The translations under genes and the position numbers were made by a program. 64,000 nucleotides of DNA from assembly GCA_003255065.1 (NCBI GenBank), contig QAOA01005544.1:124001-188000 (forward strand), read 5' to 3'. Shown piece by piece: positions 34,533 through 59,099 of this stretch (its first letter is position 1; each line of letters begins with the position of its first letter). The notes under the pieces are model-generated. The model worked only from the letters and a program-made list of their open reading frames with translations, searched no databases and was not told the origin of the DNA. This stretch comes from Cercis canadensis. Lineage: Eukaryota; Streptophyta; Magnoliopsida; Fabales; Fabaceae.

Positions 34533-35370
34533 TTAATTGCATTTCCCCCCTAATCTATTAGTGCAATTGCAATCTTTCCAATCCCTCTTTTTTTTTTTTT
34601 AGATTTGAAACATTAATGACTTCGAAATTTTTAATATCAAAACACTACTAAAGCTAATAATTTAAAATTACGTATAATTAGACAAAATATGATAACAAAA
34701 ATTCATAATAAAATTATAAAGACATAACTTAGTGCCCTAATAATGTCACTTCTCATACGTTATACGAAATTCCTATAAATAATATATAAGAATCACAATA
34801 ATTTCCCCTTATTTGCATAAGCATACACACATAATATGATCATATATTAGATATCAGGCCAGCAAATGTCATGTTTTCAGCATAATTTTAGAAGTTATCC
34901 CTATATTGTATGGGGGGGAGCACTGCAAAATGGATTAATTGATTGAAATAATATATTTTTATAAATTATTTACATAAATAGGGCAATTTCTAAATTATTT
35001 TTTTAAAAATGGTACTTTTGAATATTTTATTAATTTTCCAACGAAAGTAAAATGTGGAAAAAATCAGTAGTGAACATGTTTTAGAGATAAAATATGTTCA
35101 CAAGGAACACACTTTACTTCTAAAACGTGTTCACTGCTTGGTTTTTTCCATGTTTCACTTTTGTTAAAATATTTAGAAGTGTTCATTTTAGATAAATAGT
35201 TTGAAAACTATTCTATTTGTGTAAATAGTTTGACAATGTGTATTATTTGTGTAAAATTGCCCTGCAAAATGTACTAATAGATTGGGGGAGGGGGGTAATA
35301 TGCTTAAATTTAAAGATAATGGGGACAAAGCAATTGCACCAATAGATTAAGGGGGGGAAAGTGCAATTAA
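34533..35370. mobile_element. Inverted-repeat element with a second foldback element nested inside (34981-35262)
   Basis: Outer arms: TTAATTGCATTTCCCCCC and TAATCTATTAGTGCAATTGC at 34533-34575 match the reverse complement of about 35325-35370. Nested inside, 34981-35262 is a near-complete palindrome whose ends are GGGCAATTT and, inverted, GGGCAATTTT, with arms sharing GAAACATGGAAAAA-type and GTGAACA-type words. Direct repeats of CTGCAAAATG occur near 34926 and 35262, one on each side of the inner element. All of it is non-coding, and it lies 0.27 kb upstream of the inhibitor gene. Confidence 0.6.
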
Positions 35371-35541
35371 TCCCAATTTATAATGCATGCTTAATAATGT
35401 TCATGCTAATCTAGCTTTGTGGACCGACCAGCTCCATTTATAATTTTATAGTCCCTTGTTCTTCTTCGTTCTTAGCGCAACTTCATGCAGTTATGGTGCA
35501 CTTAAATCAATATACAAACAAACCAAGCATGTGAGCAACCT

Positions 35542-35550
35542 CTATATAAG
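35542..35550 (+). promoter_or_regulatory. TATA box of the PMEI gene
   Basis: CTATATAAG lies 95-103 bases before the ATG at 35645, which leaves a short leader starting near 35575, normal for a plant gene of this kind. Confidence 0.75.
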
Positions 35551-35644
35551 CACCATACCCATTTGCCATTTTTTTTTCAACTAAGATAAGCATTTGAAGA
35601 CTCTCATAAAACCTAGAGCCAATTAAGCTGCAGCCATCAACAAA

Positions 35645-36286
35645 ATGGCAAAACTCAGCCTCACATTACTACTCATGCTCCTCTCTCTCTTTTCAACTTT
35701 GGCAGTAGTTGAACCTTCTTCCTTGGCCAAAAATTCCCAAACCAGAGCCTTCATAGAGGCCTCTTGCAAGACCACAAGGTACCCAGATCTATGCCTTCGC
35801 TGCTTGGCCAGATTTGCCAATACCAATTCCACCATAGAAACCCCACAACAATTAGCACACGTTGCCTTGTCCGTGAGCCTCTACCGTGCACTATACACAA
35901 GGTCATACTTGTTGAAAGTGGCCAAGGAATTCAAGGCAATGAAGGCTAACATCGAGTACCAAATAGTGCAAGATTGCTTGAGGCAAATCAATGATAGCGT
36001 GGACCAACTTGGCCTCTCAATTAAGGAACTTAAGCGGTTGAATCGAAACGCCAACATTGACGATGTGTTGTGGCATATCAGCAATGTTGAGACATGGATG
36101 AGCACTGCCTTAACGGATGCAAGCACTTGTGTGGATTCATTCCCAGGTCGAAGGATGAGTAAAATGAAGGCTACTATTAAGGTTAAGGCCTTGAATGTTG
36201 CCCAAGTCACTAGTAATGCCCTAACTTTGTTTCATAAATATGCAGCTAGGTACCGTGCTGCAGCTAGAGCTACCCACAAGCCCTAA
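35645..36286 (+). CDS. Plant invertase/pectin methylesterase inhibitor (213 aa, intronless)
   Basis: A signal peptide is evident (residues 1-24 or so, with SLTLLLMLLSLFSTLAVV), so the product is secreted to the cell wall. The PMEI four-helix fold is marked by the cysteine pairs: CKTTRYPDLC (first hairpin, 41-50 or so), then Cys in VQDCLRQI and in STCVDSF, the second disulfide. Members inhibit either pectin methylesterase, changing wall stiffness, or cell-wall/vacuolar invertase; sequence alone does not say which. The length (about 200) and lack of introns are typical. The C-terminus is unusually rich in Ala and Arg (KYAARYRAAARATHK). The start is clear, with a good TATA box upstream. Confidence 0.9.
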   Translation: MAKLSLTLLLMLLSLFSTLAVVEPSSLAKNSQTRAFIEASCKTTRYPDLCLRCLARFANTNSTIETPQQLAHVALSVSLYRALYTRSYLLKVAKEFKAMKANIEYQIVQDCLRQINDSVDQLGLSIKELKRLNRNANIDDVLWHISNVETWMSTALTDASTCVDSFPGRRMSKMKATIKVKALNVAQVTSNALTLFHKYAARYRAAARATHKP

Positions 36287-37084
36287 AAGCTCAAAGCTTA
36301 AAACTAACACCTTTGTTTGTTCATGTTATGTACATGTTTTTTCTGAGGGTGCATGGTTTTTGTTAATATGTTGTTGATAAGGATAAATAAATGTGCTCAT
36401 AATGTAAATGGGTGTGAATATATATGAAGTTTTGTAATTTGTCATGAACAAGTTAATCTATGTTTGATTGCTTATTTATATACTTTGTGAGGTTTCAATA
36501 ACAGATCAACAGATGGATTCATTTCTGAAGAGAATATACATTAGTTGTTTTTTTGTTTTTCTCTATCATTTTCTTTCGTTGATAAGTAATGGTTTGAGAA
36601 TCCGTTGACTGGGATTGTCATAACCACAAGCAAATGAATGTACCTCAATTGAACTGATACCAATTTTTTTGGGTATAATATATGTACAAATAATAAATTT
36701 TGAATATGGATCATGAGACAATATCTATGTAACTATGTAAGTATAGGTAGTTACAATTCCTAGCTTTTAAGAAATTTTTTTTTGAAAAAAATATTAAACT
36801 TTAGAGTGAATCATTTTAAGGTGTTTATCACGTCATAATAAATTATTAAAATATTTTTTTGATGTTATATAATTATTTTATTTATATATATATAATTATT
36901 ATATTTAATTATAAATAAGTTTAGTTATATTATATGATGTGAGAGGAAAATATACTTTTTTTTCTTAAATTATAGAACCTCAAAAAAATAAAGTCTTAGT
37001 TTTATTATAGAACCTGCAGAAAATAAAGTTTTAATTTTATTATCGTACGCCTTTTAACACAACTGAAAAATGATTTAAAGAAAG
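36287..37084. other. 3' flank of the PMEI gene, AT-rich
   Basis: Contains the 3' UTR and low-complexity AT-rich DNA with a TATATATA run near 36880. No gene is seen. Confidence 0.4.
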
Positions 37085-37539
37085 GAGGTTTCTTAGATAT
37101 TTTTAGTATTTATGTAGTATGTCATACTATATAGAAATAACCAATAAATGAATGACATGTGTACAAATTAACTATTTTTAAGTTTGTTTAAAAAATTAAA
37201 TAAATTATATTTTATATATAATAAAATATGAAAATTATGTATGCTTGCCACGTCAGTGTAGTATGACATACTTACGTAGTATCATAGAATCCCCGTTAAA
37301 GAAAACATAAATGGTTTCAATTTAAATTCGGGAATTCTATAATATTACATAAGTATGTCATACTACACTGACGTGACAAACATACATAATTTTTATATTT
37401 TATTATATATAAAATATAATTTATTTAATTTTTTAAACAAATTTAAAAATAGTTAATTTATACACATGTCATTCATTTATTGGTTATTCTTATGTAATAT
37501 GACATATTACATAAATACTAAAATCATATAAGAAACCTC
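37085..37539. mobile_element. Long foldback MITE (455 bp, arms about 210 bp, loop about 34 bp)
   Basis: The left arm from GAGGTTTCTTA (37085) to about 37294 is the near-perfect inverse of 37329-37539. Shared words include CCAATAAATGAATGACATG, TTGTTTAAAAAATTAAAT and CACGTCAGTGTAGTATGAC. Arm identity is over 90% by eye, so it is fairly young. It lies 290 bp upstream of the TBCD start codon and carries no coding sequence. Confidence 0.85.
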
Positions 37540-37828
37540 AATTTAAATTTCATCCAGAAAACTGTTATTTATACACTGTTTAGACCTACTAATGTCAGAT
37601 ACTGTGTAATAAACACATCTAATCAATCATTTTCTTTTGGCTAAAAAGTAAATACTGAAAATAATTAATTATCATGGCGGTAATGCTAAATGGCATTTCT
37701 CAAACAAAAACAACTTGAAAATTTTCTTTAGACGATCCGCTCAAAAACTAGAGCTTGGCTCGTCGAACCATTTTTTGTAGTGTTGAAGATCAGTGTAGTG
37801 AGAAAGGCGGGAATAAATTGAATTCCCG

Positions 37829-50844
<13,016 letters not shown>

Positions 50845-51396
50845 GTTTTGTAGTGCATTACCAGGTTTGTTGTACATTTTAGTCCTCTAAAGTTTATATG
50901 AAATTGTTATGTACATTTGCCAATTTCCGGTCTCATTCTAAATAACTTGAGCGGGAAATGTAAGTGAGAATGAGTTTGAGTTGTGCATTAACAATTTGTT
51001 GTTTTTCCGTCTTTCTCCCTAATACCATAACCGTTGCTGGTAAGGAATCCATAAGCTAGTGAAAAATATTTTCTTGTACATTGAAAGCTGTAAAGCTTTG
51101 TTGAGTAATTGAATGTTTATGCTTTATTTATCCAAGAAAACAAAATACAATATTGATCTAACGAGACTGGTTCATCCAATCACTCACCATAATTCAATGG
51201 ATGATTCCCTTAGCCTTGCAGCCCAAATATTCTCTTTCTTTGGGAATTTCAGATGCGATTGCTAGAAATAAGGAAGATGGAAAAAATAATGAACATGAGA
51301 ATGCAGTGAAAATCAATAGGTGCCAGTCTAAATCTTGTTCAATAGCATTACTCGTGTTGCTTGCCAACATCTGATATGCTAGAACGTGCAATGTTT

Positions 51397-51664
51397 GAGG
51401 ATGTTAATGTTATTTCCTACAATTTTATTTCAACTAGAAGTGTTAGTATGAAGATTTAACAGCTACTACGCGTCGGTTACGTATGGCTAAGATATGTCTT
51501 CTATGGCTGCTACAGTTTTCCATGTTTAGTTTCCTTAGAACATTATGACAATGCAGCTTATCACTTTAGCTTAATTTCAACCCGTGTGACTAATAATTGC
51601 TATGCATCTTCATACTAACACTTTTAGTTGAAATAAAATTATAGGTAATAACATTAACAACCTC
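51397..51664. mobile_element. Foldback with 58-bp arms between TBCD and MAP1A, complete only in copy 1
   Basis: The left arm 51397-51455 is the inverse of 51606-51664 with about four differences; both outer ends read GAGG and share GTTAATGTTATT and ATTTTATTTCAACTA. In the second copy of the duplication the right arm is kept (about 60725-60783), but the left arm is replaced by a shorter unrelated stretch at about 60538-60575. Confidence 0.65.
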
Positions 51665-52144
51665 ATAATTACCAAAAAATTTGTTGATATAGATGTAATA
51701 ATATAAAAGACATCATTTTCACCGATAATCATGTAGATGATTATATCTAAAAACTGATAATCATGTAGATGATTTACCCATTTATGTTCTGTTTTGTCTT
51801 ATTCACCTGAAATCTTCAAAACGATAATTATGTAGGATGATTCATTCAATTAAGCCGTTAATTTCTACGGTGCTGGTAAGACCTGCCGGTACAATCTAAG
51901 TTTCAAAACAGACAAACATTACATCACTGTAAATCCAGGAAGAATCCATTCTATGTAATCATGCTTCAAGCTCAAGATCATTCATTTTTTTTTTTTTTTT
52001 TTTTACAAGTTACAAACAGAACACTCAACAAAAAATGCAATAGGAGCAAGGCAAGAACTGAAATGTGTGCTGTCTGTTACTTTATGGTACAGTCACTCAC
52101 TCCCTGCATCTGTTATCCAGTTTCACCCAATGGACAAGAAGCAA

Positions 52145-55100
52145 TTATGAATTTAGCCAAGGAAAAACATTGGGAGATGTCGGTAACCGCGCTGTTAGAA
52201 CCTCAACTCCACTCTCAGTTACCTACATAATGAAAAAGGGTGAATCAAATTACATAGGTACAACCAGCACAAACAATAATACACTCCTAGACCTATACCA
52301 AGGAGATCTTCCAACATAAAAGCACCATAAATTATTAAATCACTGGGTAAAACAGATAACAGAGAAGTGGCTTGCTTCCCAGTTTCACACTACTACAGGC
52401 TTCATAATTTTATTAATGCATTTATCAAGGCTTCGGCAATCATGACATGTCTTTCTTTTTTGGTCCATTGGAGGCTACACAACAAGGGGTAGCCTATCCC
52501 CTCCCATAACCCAACCCCACTTGGTCCCAATGGGATTTGAACAAGGGGACTCCACAGTTCCAATGCATTTATCAAGGCTTAGGCTATCATGACATGTCTG
52601 AATCATACTAAACGTTTTTACAACTTAGTTCTATTCAATATACGCTGGTAATTCCACACTTTAACTGATATAAATTTCCAATAATTGTTGATTTCTTAAA
52701 CTCTTATTGCATCACCTCTCTACTCAGCAATTTCCCTCATGCTTATCTTGTGACTGGATTAGCAATTTATCAGATATTTAAAGCTCAAAACATATATAGA
52801 GTTCAGTCCAGCACGACAAAAGTGCCACTCAAGATCTACACAAGATGATAGTCAGAAATAAATTCAAAGAACTTTACATAAGTTAGGTTTTTCTTGCTAA
52901 AAAAAAAAGTCCAAGAAAATAAAATGAAATATGATTTGTTCTTTCTGTTCATATATTTCTTTTTGAATAAGTAACTTTGCTTCTTTTCAAATGTATTTAT
53001 ACTGAAGGAGTGACAAACATAATTGCAGTATAAGATTTTACAGAACAGGTTGACAACATTGGAATGACATTGCCTAGTGGGCGTCAAGGGCATATTACAA
53101 CAATTAAATATGATTCACATAAAAATTATTATTATAGAAACACCAGTTACCAGCTTTTTCTTCAAAATTGCATCCAAATATATAAAATTATTATGCTAAA
53201 TTGTTTATTTAGTACTGGAAGACTATTTTGTAGAATTAGCACACATACAAAAAGAAAGAAAGAAGCATAAGATAACCATGCTCTAGAGTCTTTCTACACT
53301 ACAAAAGGCATTCAATTATAAACAGAGGTGACTTTTATCGTTTATACATTATGAAAATAAGAAAATACACTTACCAAAAGAGTGTGCTCAAATTGAGCAC
53401 TTCGTTTGCCATCTGTAGTGACAGCAGTCCATCCGTCAGGCCACATTCTATCACGCCAAACACCTATAAAGAAAATTCTATCAGCACTTGATCATGGGAG
53501 ATGTTCAGGAAAGTTATCCATTTAAACAATTTTTAAAATACCTGCATTGATCATTGGTTCAATTGTGAACGTCTGTCCAGCCTTCATCACACCAACTGCT
53601 TTATTTTCTGCAAGCAGTTAAGGAATACTAATACAAGTGGTAAGATTCTTGTAATCATGGTTGATTTTTAAATGAATATGAAAAAAAAAAAAAAAGGTCA
53701 AACAAAATGCTTGAATAAGTGTCCCCTCTGAAATGCCTATAAAGAGATAAGTTCCTTTTGTTTTAGGCAAAACTTCCAATTACCAAAGAAATGCAAAAAC
53801 AAAAATTACAAGATGGCAGACAAAACAGGCAGAGGCAGTTGCCTGTGGTTAGCAACCAAAAGTGTAGACCAGAGGCCGACAGTTGATGGCTTATAAAAGG
53901 GTAGGGATTGCCAATAGGAAAGAGAACTGTATGTGCAGTGTAGGAGGAAAATGAATATCTTGTATTGACAGCTAGGTCAAACATTAGATCATGGATAAAA
54001 AAAAATTTCCCATATCCTACAACCCTTCTAAATTAAGGATACTTGCATAATGGGGAATATTTGGTGCACAATGGAAGAGCTCTCCAATTCCATGACCACA
54101 AATTGACTTTACCTGTTTAAGAGGGCAAGGGGAAATAAGAGTAAAGAATTAGTTATAATCATCAGCATGTGGATAAGATAATTACATATACAAGTCTAAG
54201 AAACAGTTATTCATTACCACAGAGAAGCCGGACATTGAAGCATGGCGATTAATAACTTCTCCAATCTCACGAAATCGTACCCCAGGTTTTACTGAAGTTG
54301 ATGGAAAAGGAAGATTCAGGGACAAACATTTTAAAATCCTAAATATAATACAAAATACACTTAAGTATAAAGTATGAACATAGTGCAATATCACTTTAAA
54401 AGCAAGGTACAATAAAGCTCTCTAATATATATAAAAATAAGAAAAAAAGATATCTTTATTAAAAAAGAATATTGTGTGAAGGTAACTGGAAACATAGGTT
54501 TTCAGATGACAACAGAATACATATANTAAAAAAATAATATAGTGTGAAGATAACTGGAAACATAGATTTTCAGCTGACAACAGAATACATATGTAACATA
54601 GCCAGCAAGAAAACTATTCTGTGAAATCAAAAAGCAGGTCCACTGCTCAGAAGCTTTCATTATTGGGATGGACACTAATATCTGATTCACCTACCTTTAA
54701 CCAACCCCCTTACTCACATATACAGTATTTGCCATAAATTTGATTGAAATAAATTCTGGAGACTTATCCAACATAATTATTTCAGACACGGGAAAATATA
54801 TTTCAGGACACACTAAATAAGAATAAGCCTTGTTCATATGAAAGAATATGAATACTAATCACACCCAAATTATAATTGCATACATTGGTTCAAAAGAGGA
54901 GGTAAAGATGCATTAAAAATTGCACCAGCAGAAGTAATATTGAGATTCAGGTCTTAATTTCTTGAGCAGTTGATCTTTTCAAACTACATGCCAAAAGAAA
55001 ATATCCAGACCACTTAAAATTTAAAAATTTCAAGTTCATTTAAAACCAACAGCGGGAGTGTGTCTGTGTGTGTGTGAGAGAGAGAGAGAGATGAGAGAGA

Positions 55101-58100
55101 AGAGAGAGAGAGAGAGAGAGGAGAGTTCATAAAGTTGAAATTCATTAGGCATATACCAATAGCTATTGACTTCTCCAGGCACTCATATGTGCATTGTACC
55201 AGCCGTCGAGACTCTTCATCAACATTTCCCACAAAGTATGTTTCATTGAGATCACCTGCATTATGACTCAAACGTTAATTAGCCAAGAATGGAACATTTT
55301 GACCAAAAACTGAAGCAGCATAATGAACGAGTGTTAATCAACTCACCATGAACGCCTTTATAGTACACAGTGACATCAATATTTACAATATCACCATCAT
55401 CAAGCTTCCTGAAGAATAAGTATTATTATTAAAAAAGCCTTTCAAGTAGATATATTTGTCTACTTGATAGTTGATTATGCCACTTTGGCACTGCCTTTAA
55501 TAAAATGCCAATTTATCTAAAGAAAATTATAGAGATAAATATGTTCACTTGAACTATAGATCAGAAGATCTATAAGTAAACTTCAGTACTTGCAACCAAA
55601 AGAACTGAAGCAAGATAAACAAGAACATCATCCAAAAGAACCTACCTTGCATCAGGAATTCCATGGCAGATTACTTCGTTGACTGACCTGTAGAAAAGTG
55701 GGGATGCATATCCTTAACAAATGCCAAGACAATCTGAAGAAAATAGAACATGTACAGAAGAAAAGTACCTACGTGCAGCAAGACTTTGGGAAGAAATGGT
55801 AATTGAGAGGAGATGGATATCCCCCTGCCCAATTAAAATTCAGAAAAAGTTTTACCAACACCAGTTACTAATCACAACTTCCAACGACATCATGAAACCC
55901 AAGAGATAATATTAATTCTATGTAACATATAGAATTGAAGAAACAAAGCAGGTAGATGAGATGCATGTTTCAAAAATGGAATTCTTTAAAATTAGTACCT
56001 GCAGCAATAGTAGCCTCATGGACAACTCTGTCAATCTCATCGGTTGTCACACCAGGCTGAATAACACGGGCAGCTGCGTCTAGAACCTCCCTTGCAATCT
56101 AGAGATTGATATGGTCAAAAAAGAGTCTAAAGTCCCAATAATATGTAAAATTTGCCCATCCTTTTTAAGTAAAAAGCCTTCAAAATTTTATCTATATTAT
56201 ATGATTTAGCCACCTTAATTGTCTGCAAAACAACTTACTCGAGAAGTTTCTCTCATTCTCTCAATTTGTTCTGGAGTTTTGATCTACAAAATAATATTAA
56301 TATCTCAGTTAGAAAGGACAACGAAGAAAAAACAGACAATGCCCAACTTTAACTTGCCAACAATTCTATGCATGCATTTTCAAAATGCTCACCTCAACAA
56401 TATGCTGCAGATCACTATTGAGCTCAATTTTGGGAATACCCTACAAGTTATAAATAAGAGAAGACATGCAAAAAATTAGAAAATTATGAGCCTCAGCTAA
56501 GTCTTCAAATGATGAGCCCAATTTGGACTAAAAATAAAACAAATCAGCTAAAAGCAAAAATGTTACAGGATATTTAAATAGGAAAAATTCAGATAACTCA
56601 CATCATTAGCCCAGTCAGGTTTATCAATATGAGCTGGTACAATTCGCTCATTGGATATGGGATATGGCCTCAGTGCCCTTACAAGAGCATAAATAAAATT
56701 CGGTTTCAATAAACAAATAAATGGATAAATAATAGTCGGTGCATCAAACATCTAAGATGTTCAAACTAAACATAAGCATAGAAAGAAAGAATGAGAGTGG
56801 AAACAGAAAGTGACAACCTGAAATTTAAGAACAGGAACATATTCACACTAATGTTGGACATGAGTTTCTGTCATGGATTAACAGAATTGTAAAATCTGTA
56901 GAATATATGGGGAAACTAAGCCCTAGAGAATTACCCAGTCCAATCAAAATGAGGAAGCTTTGGAGTTCGAGCCTGCCCTTTCTTCAAGCAATATCGCCAA
57001 TCTTCACCAAGTGAGTCTGAATTTTGTTCACCTGGAGTACCTATCCCAAGTGAGGACAGTTTTTCCTTCAAATGCACTGATTTGTGCGAGCTCCATGAGG
57101 CCTTGAAACAATCCTGAGTGCTGTCAAGAGATTTCAAAATTGGCTCCGATATAAAGATTGCAGGTAATAAAAATAGAAGTACATGAATTTGTGTGCATCA
57201 AGTCTTGTAAGTATCAAGTAATTAGATATTGTCTATTAGAAATAGCAACCATAGCCAACCTCACCTTCTACACTGTCCCATTGTGAGCAACAATGCCATC
57301 CAATTCACCAAACTGCTAACCCCTAATTACTAAATCAATGTGCTGTAAATACCATATTTTATCAATCATAACTTGTTTCTTCTTTTAGTTACAATAACTC
57401 AAACAGTAAATCAATGGCAGCACGACCATGCCAAAAGGTTGCATGTGATAACCCAAGTTTTCCTGTTCACTTAGAAGGCCTTACAACATGTAAAAACCTC
57501 TACAGTAAAACATTTAGGAGACAATCAGCATTCTATAACATGCACATGGACCCATAATTTCTTGGATAATCTTTATAGCTTTCGGGGCATATGTAGATTC
57601 ACCACCTAATAAGAAGAAGAAAAACTTTCTCACAACTCTCATAAAAATTTCTGCAAAATAATTGCTTGAATGAAAACTTGCTTTTTAGTGTTTGTTTTGC
57701 TCCATTTTCTAATTGTGCACAGAACTTCTATGGCAAGAAAGGGCTTATAATAACGGCCAAGGCAGAAAACAATCACAAACCAGAAAGCAGAACCTTCACG
57801 AGGAAGCTTCAATTCCATGCATTTCGGACACCTGGAAAGAAAATAACAAGTTCATCAAACAGAACCATGCAATCTTCTGATGCATAAGGAAACAATTATG
57901 CATGCTTCCATTAAATCAACCTTAAGGAAAGAATAAAAGGACAGGTTGGTTAAATCCTATAAAACTAAGTTAATAGCACATATGTGTAAGAATATCAATA
58001 CTGGAGTCAAGAAAGGTTCAGGGAAAACTAAAGAGGATTGTCATAAAATTTGAAGAGACTAGAAGTCCTATCAAACGACTATGACCATGTTGAGTAGTGC

Positions 58101-58783
58101 TGCTTATCATTCCATACCACAAGCACCAAGACTTTCCAACTCAGTTCCAGCTTGCCACGGTAAACAATGCTAAACAGCACAATCCAGAAAAAGAGAAGAA
58201 GGGTTCTAGTAGAAGGGCAGAGGAGTACCATAATCAGCACAAATACGGCAATAACTTTTTGCCCCTTCTATAACATTATCAACCTAACCCTTGAATAGCC
58301 AATTGCACGGACACCAAAAGCAACCCAAAATTGCATCTTTTACCATCTAAGTGAATAAAATCACTACCCTTCTCTGCGTTTGGCAGCATAACATAGCAAT
58401 GAACAACTGGAATAAAGTTAAATATAGCTGTAACCGCTTTCAATTTAAATTTATGAACTGGGGTCTTAAAATTCCACGTAACTCTAATTCCAAGTCAGAA
58501 AATTGCATGCTACCAGCAACAGCATCAGAAACTTTGCTGAGAGCATCAGGAACCGTTATGATCACATCCCGAAACTACTCTTTCGCACATAGCAAGCTAT
58601 ATTTTTTTTTCTCGTCGAAGTTAGAATCTTAGAATCCAAAATTACAGATGAAAAAGAGAAAGAGTAGAACTGAGAAAGAGAAGTCAATCTCAACTGAAGA
58701 GAGAATACATACTGAAGATGAGCAGGCTTGGCACAGTTAGCACAAGAGAGGACACTCTCGGCCACATCAGAACCCCCAGCCAT
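52145..58783 (-). CDS. MAP1A: Methionine aminopeptidase 1A, cytosolic (complete, 16 exons, 402 aa)
   Basis: Exons: 58783-58713, 57831-57781, 57120-56935, 56677-56602, 56440-56393, 56283-56239, 56098-55999, 55824-55773, 55687-55646, 55408-55347, 55255-55157, 54291-54218, 54112-54043, 53607-53542, 53463-53376 or 53375, 52222-52145; phases close at 1,209 bases when exon 15 ends at 53375. The enzyme removes the initiator Met from nascent proteins. The N-terminus is the C6H2-type zinc finger that docks type 1 enzymes on ribosomes (CANC, CPKC, CTQDC pairs). Metal ligands D235, D246, H309, E342 and E373 have spacings equal to those of the E. coli enzyme (11, 74, 107, 138 from the first), and H218 sits in ICHGIPD. 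Residue 306, before CGHGIG, is Ile instead of the usual Tyr. A second, partial copy follows at 61262-64000. Confidence 0.94.
52415..52599. repeat. 109-bp insertion-like segment between 38-bp direct repeats in MAP1A intron 15
   Basis: AATGCATTTATCAAGGCTT through GACATGTCT occurs at 52415-52452 and again at 52562-52599 with about three differences. The enclosed DNA is GC-richer and has a B-box-like GTTCAAATCCC on the minus strand (52542-52532). The same arrangement is present in the second copy near 61530-61715, so it predates the duplication. Confidence 0.6.
54460..54592. repeat. Direct repeat of 66 bp around the single N at 54526, in MAP1A intron 11
   Basis: 54460-54525 and 54527-54592 share about 90% identity. 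The homologous intron in the second gene copy (63590-63655) has only one copy of this sequence, which argues that the doubling here is an assembly artefact. Confidence 0.9.
55058..55125. repeat. (GT)n(GA)n compound microsatellite in MAP1A intron 11
   Basis: A GT run passes into a longer, interrupted GA run just downstream of exon 11 of the minus-strand gene. Such tracts are often length-polymorphic. Confidence 0.9.
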
Positions 58784-59026
58784 GGAATCCCCCGAAATTT
58801 ATAATGGCAAAAGCTATGAAAACTTGAGTTGAAGCAGGGAAGGCTAGGGTTGCAGTTGCAGAGGGAGGATGGTGGAAGAACCGGAGGGAAGGAAATGCAT
58901 TTGTATTTATATGATTTACGCTTTCAATTTTTTATTATTAAAAATGCGAAATTTCTTATATTTATCTTCAAGCGAAGATAGAGGGGTCTTTAAGGTATAA
59001 AAATAGTTATTGCGTTGCATTAACAA

Positions 59027-59099
59027 GCGCCTGTAGCTCAGTGGATAGAGCGTCTGTTTCCTAAGCAGAAAGTCGTAGGTTCGACCCCTACCTGGCGCG
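59027..59099 (+). tRNA. tRNA-Arg (anticodon CCU)
   Basis: A 73-base cloverleaf: acceptor strand GCGCCTG, D arm GCTC..GAGC, anticodon arm with loop TTCCTAA (anticodon CCT, reading AGG), T arm GTAGG TTCGACC CCTAC. A and B boxes are canonical (TAGCTCAGTGG; GGTTCGACCCC). The acceptor stem has one T-T mismatch at pair 6. CAA motifs precede it and a T-rich stretch starts ten bases after it, as expected for RNA polymerase III. It lies 244 bp upstream of the MAP1A start codon. Confidence 0.95.

Noticed and set aside
37085-37539. MicroRNA precursor
   Set aside because: The arms are far longer and more perfectly paired than plant microRNA precursors, and the ends look like those of a transposable element.
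55014-55271. 85-codon frame with Ser/Leu repeats
   Set aside because: It is MAP1A exon 11 read on into the adjoining GA microsatellite of the intron.
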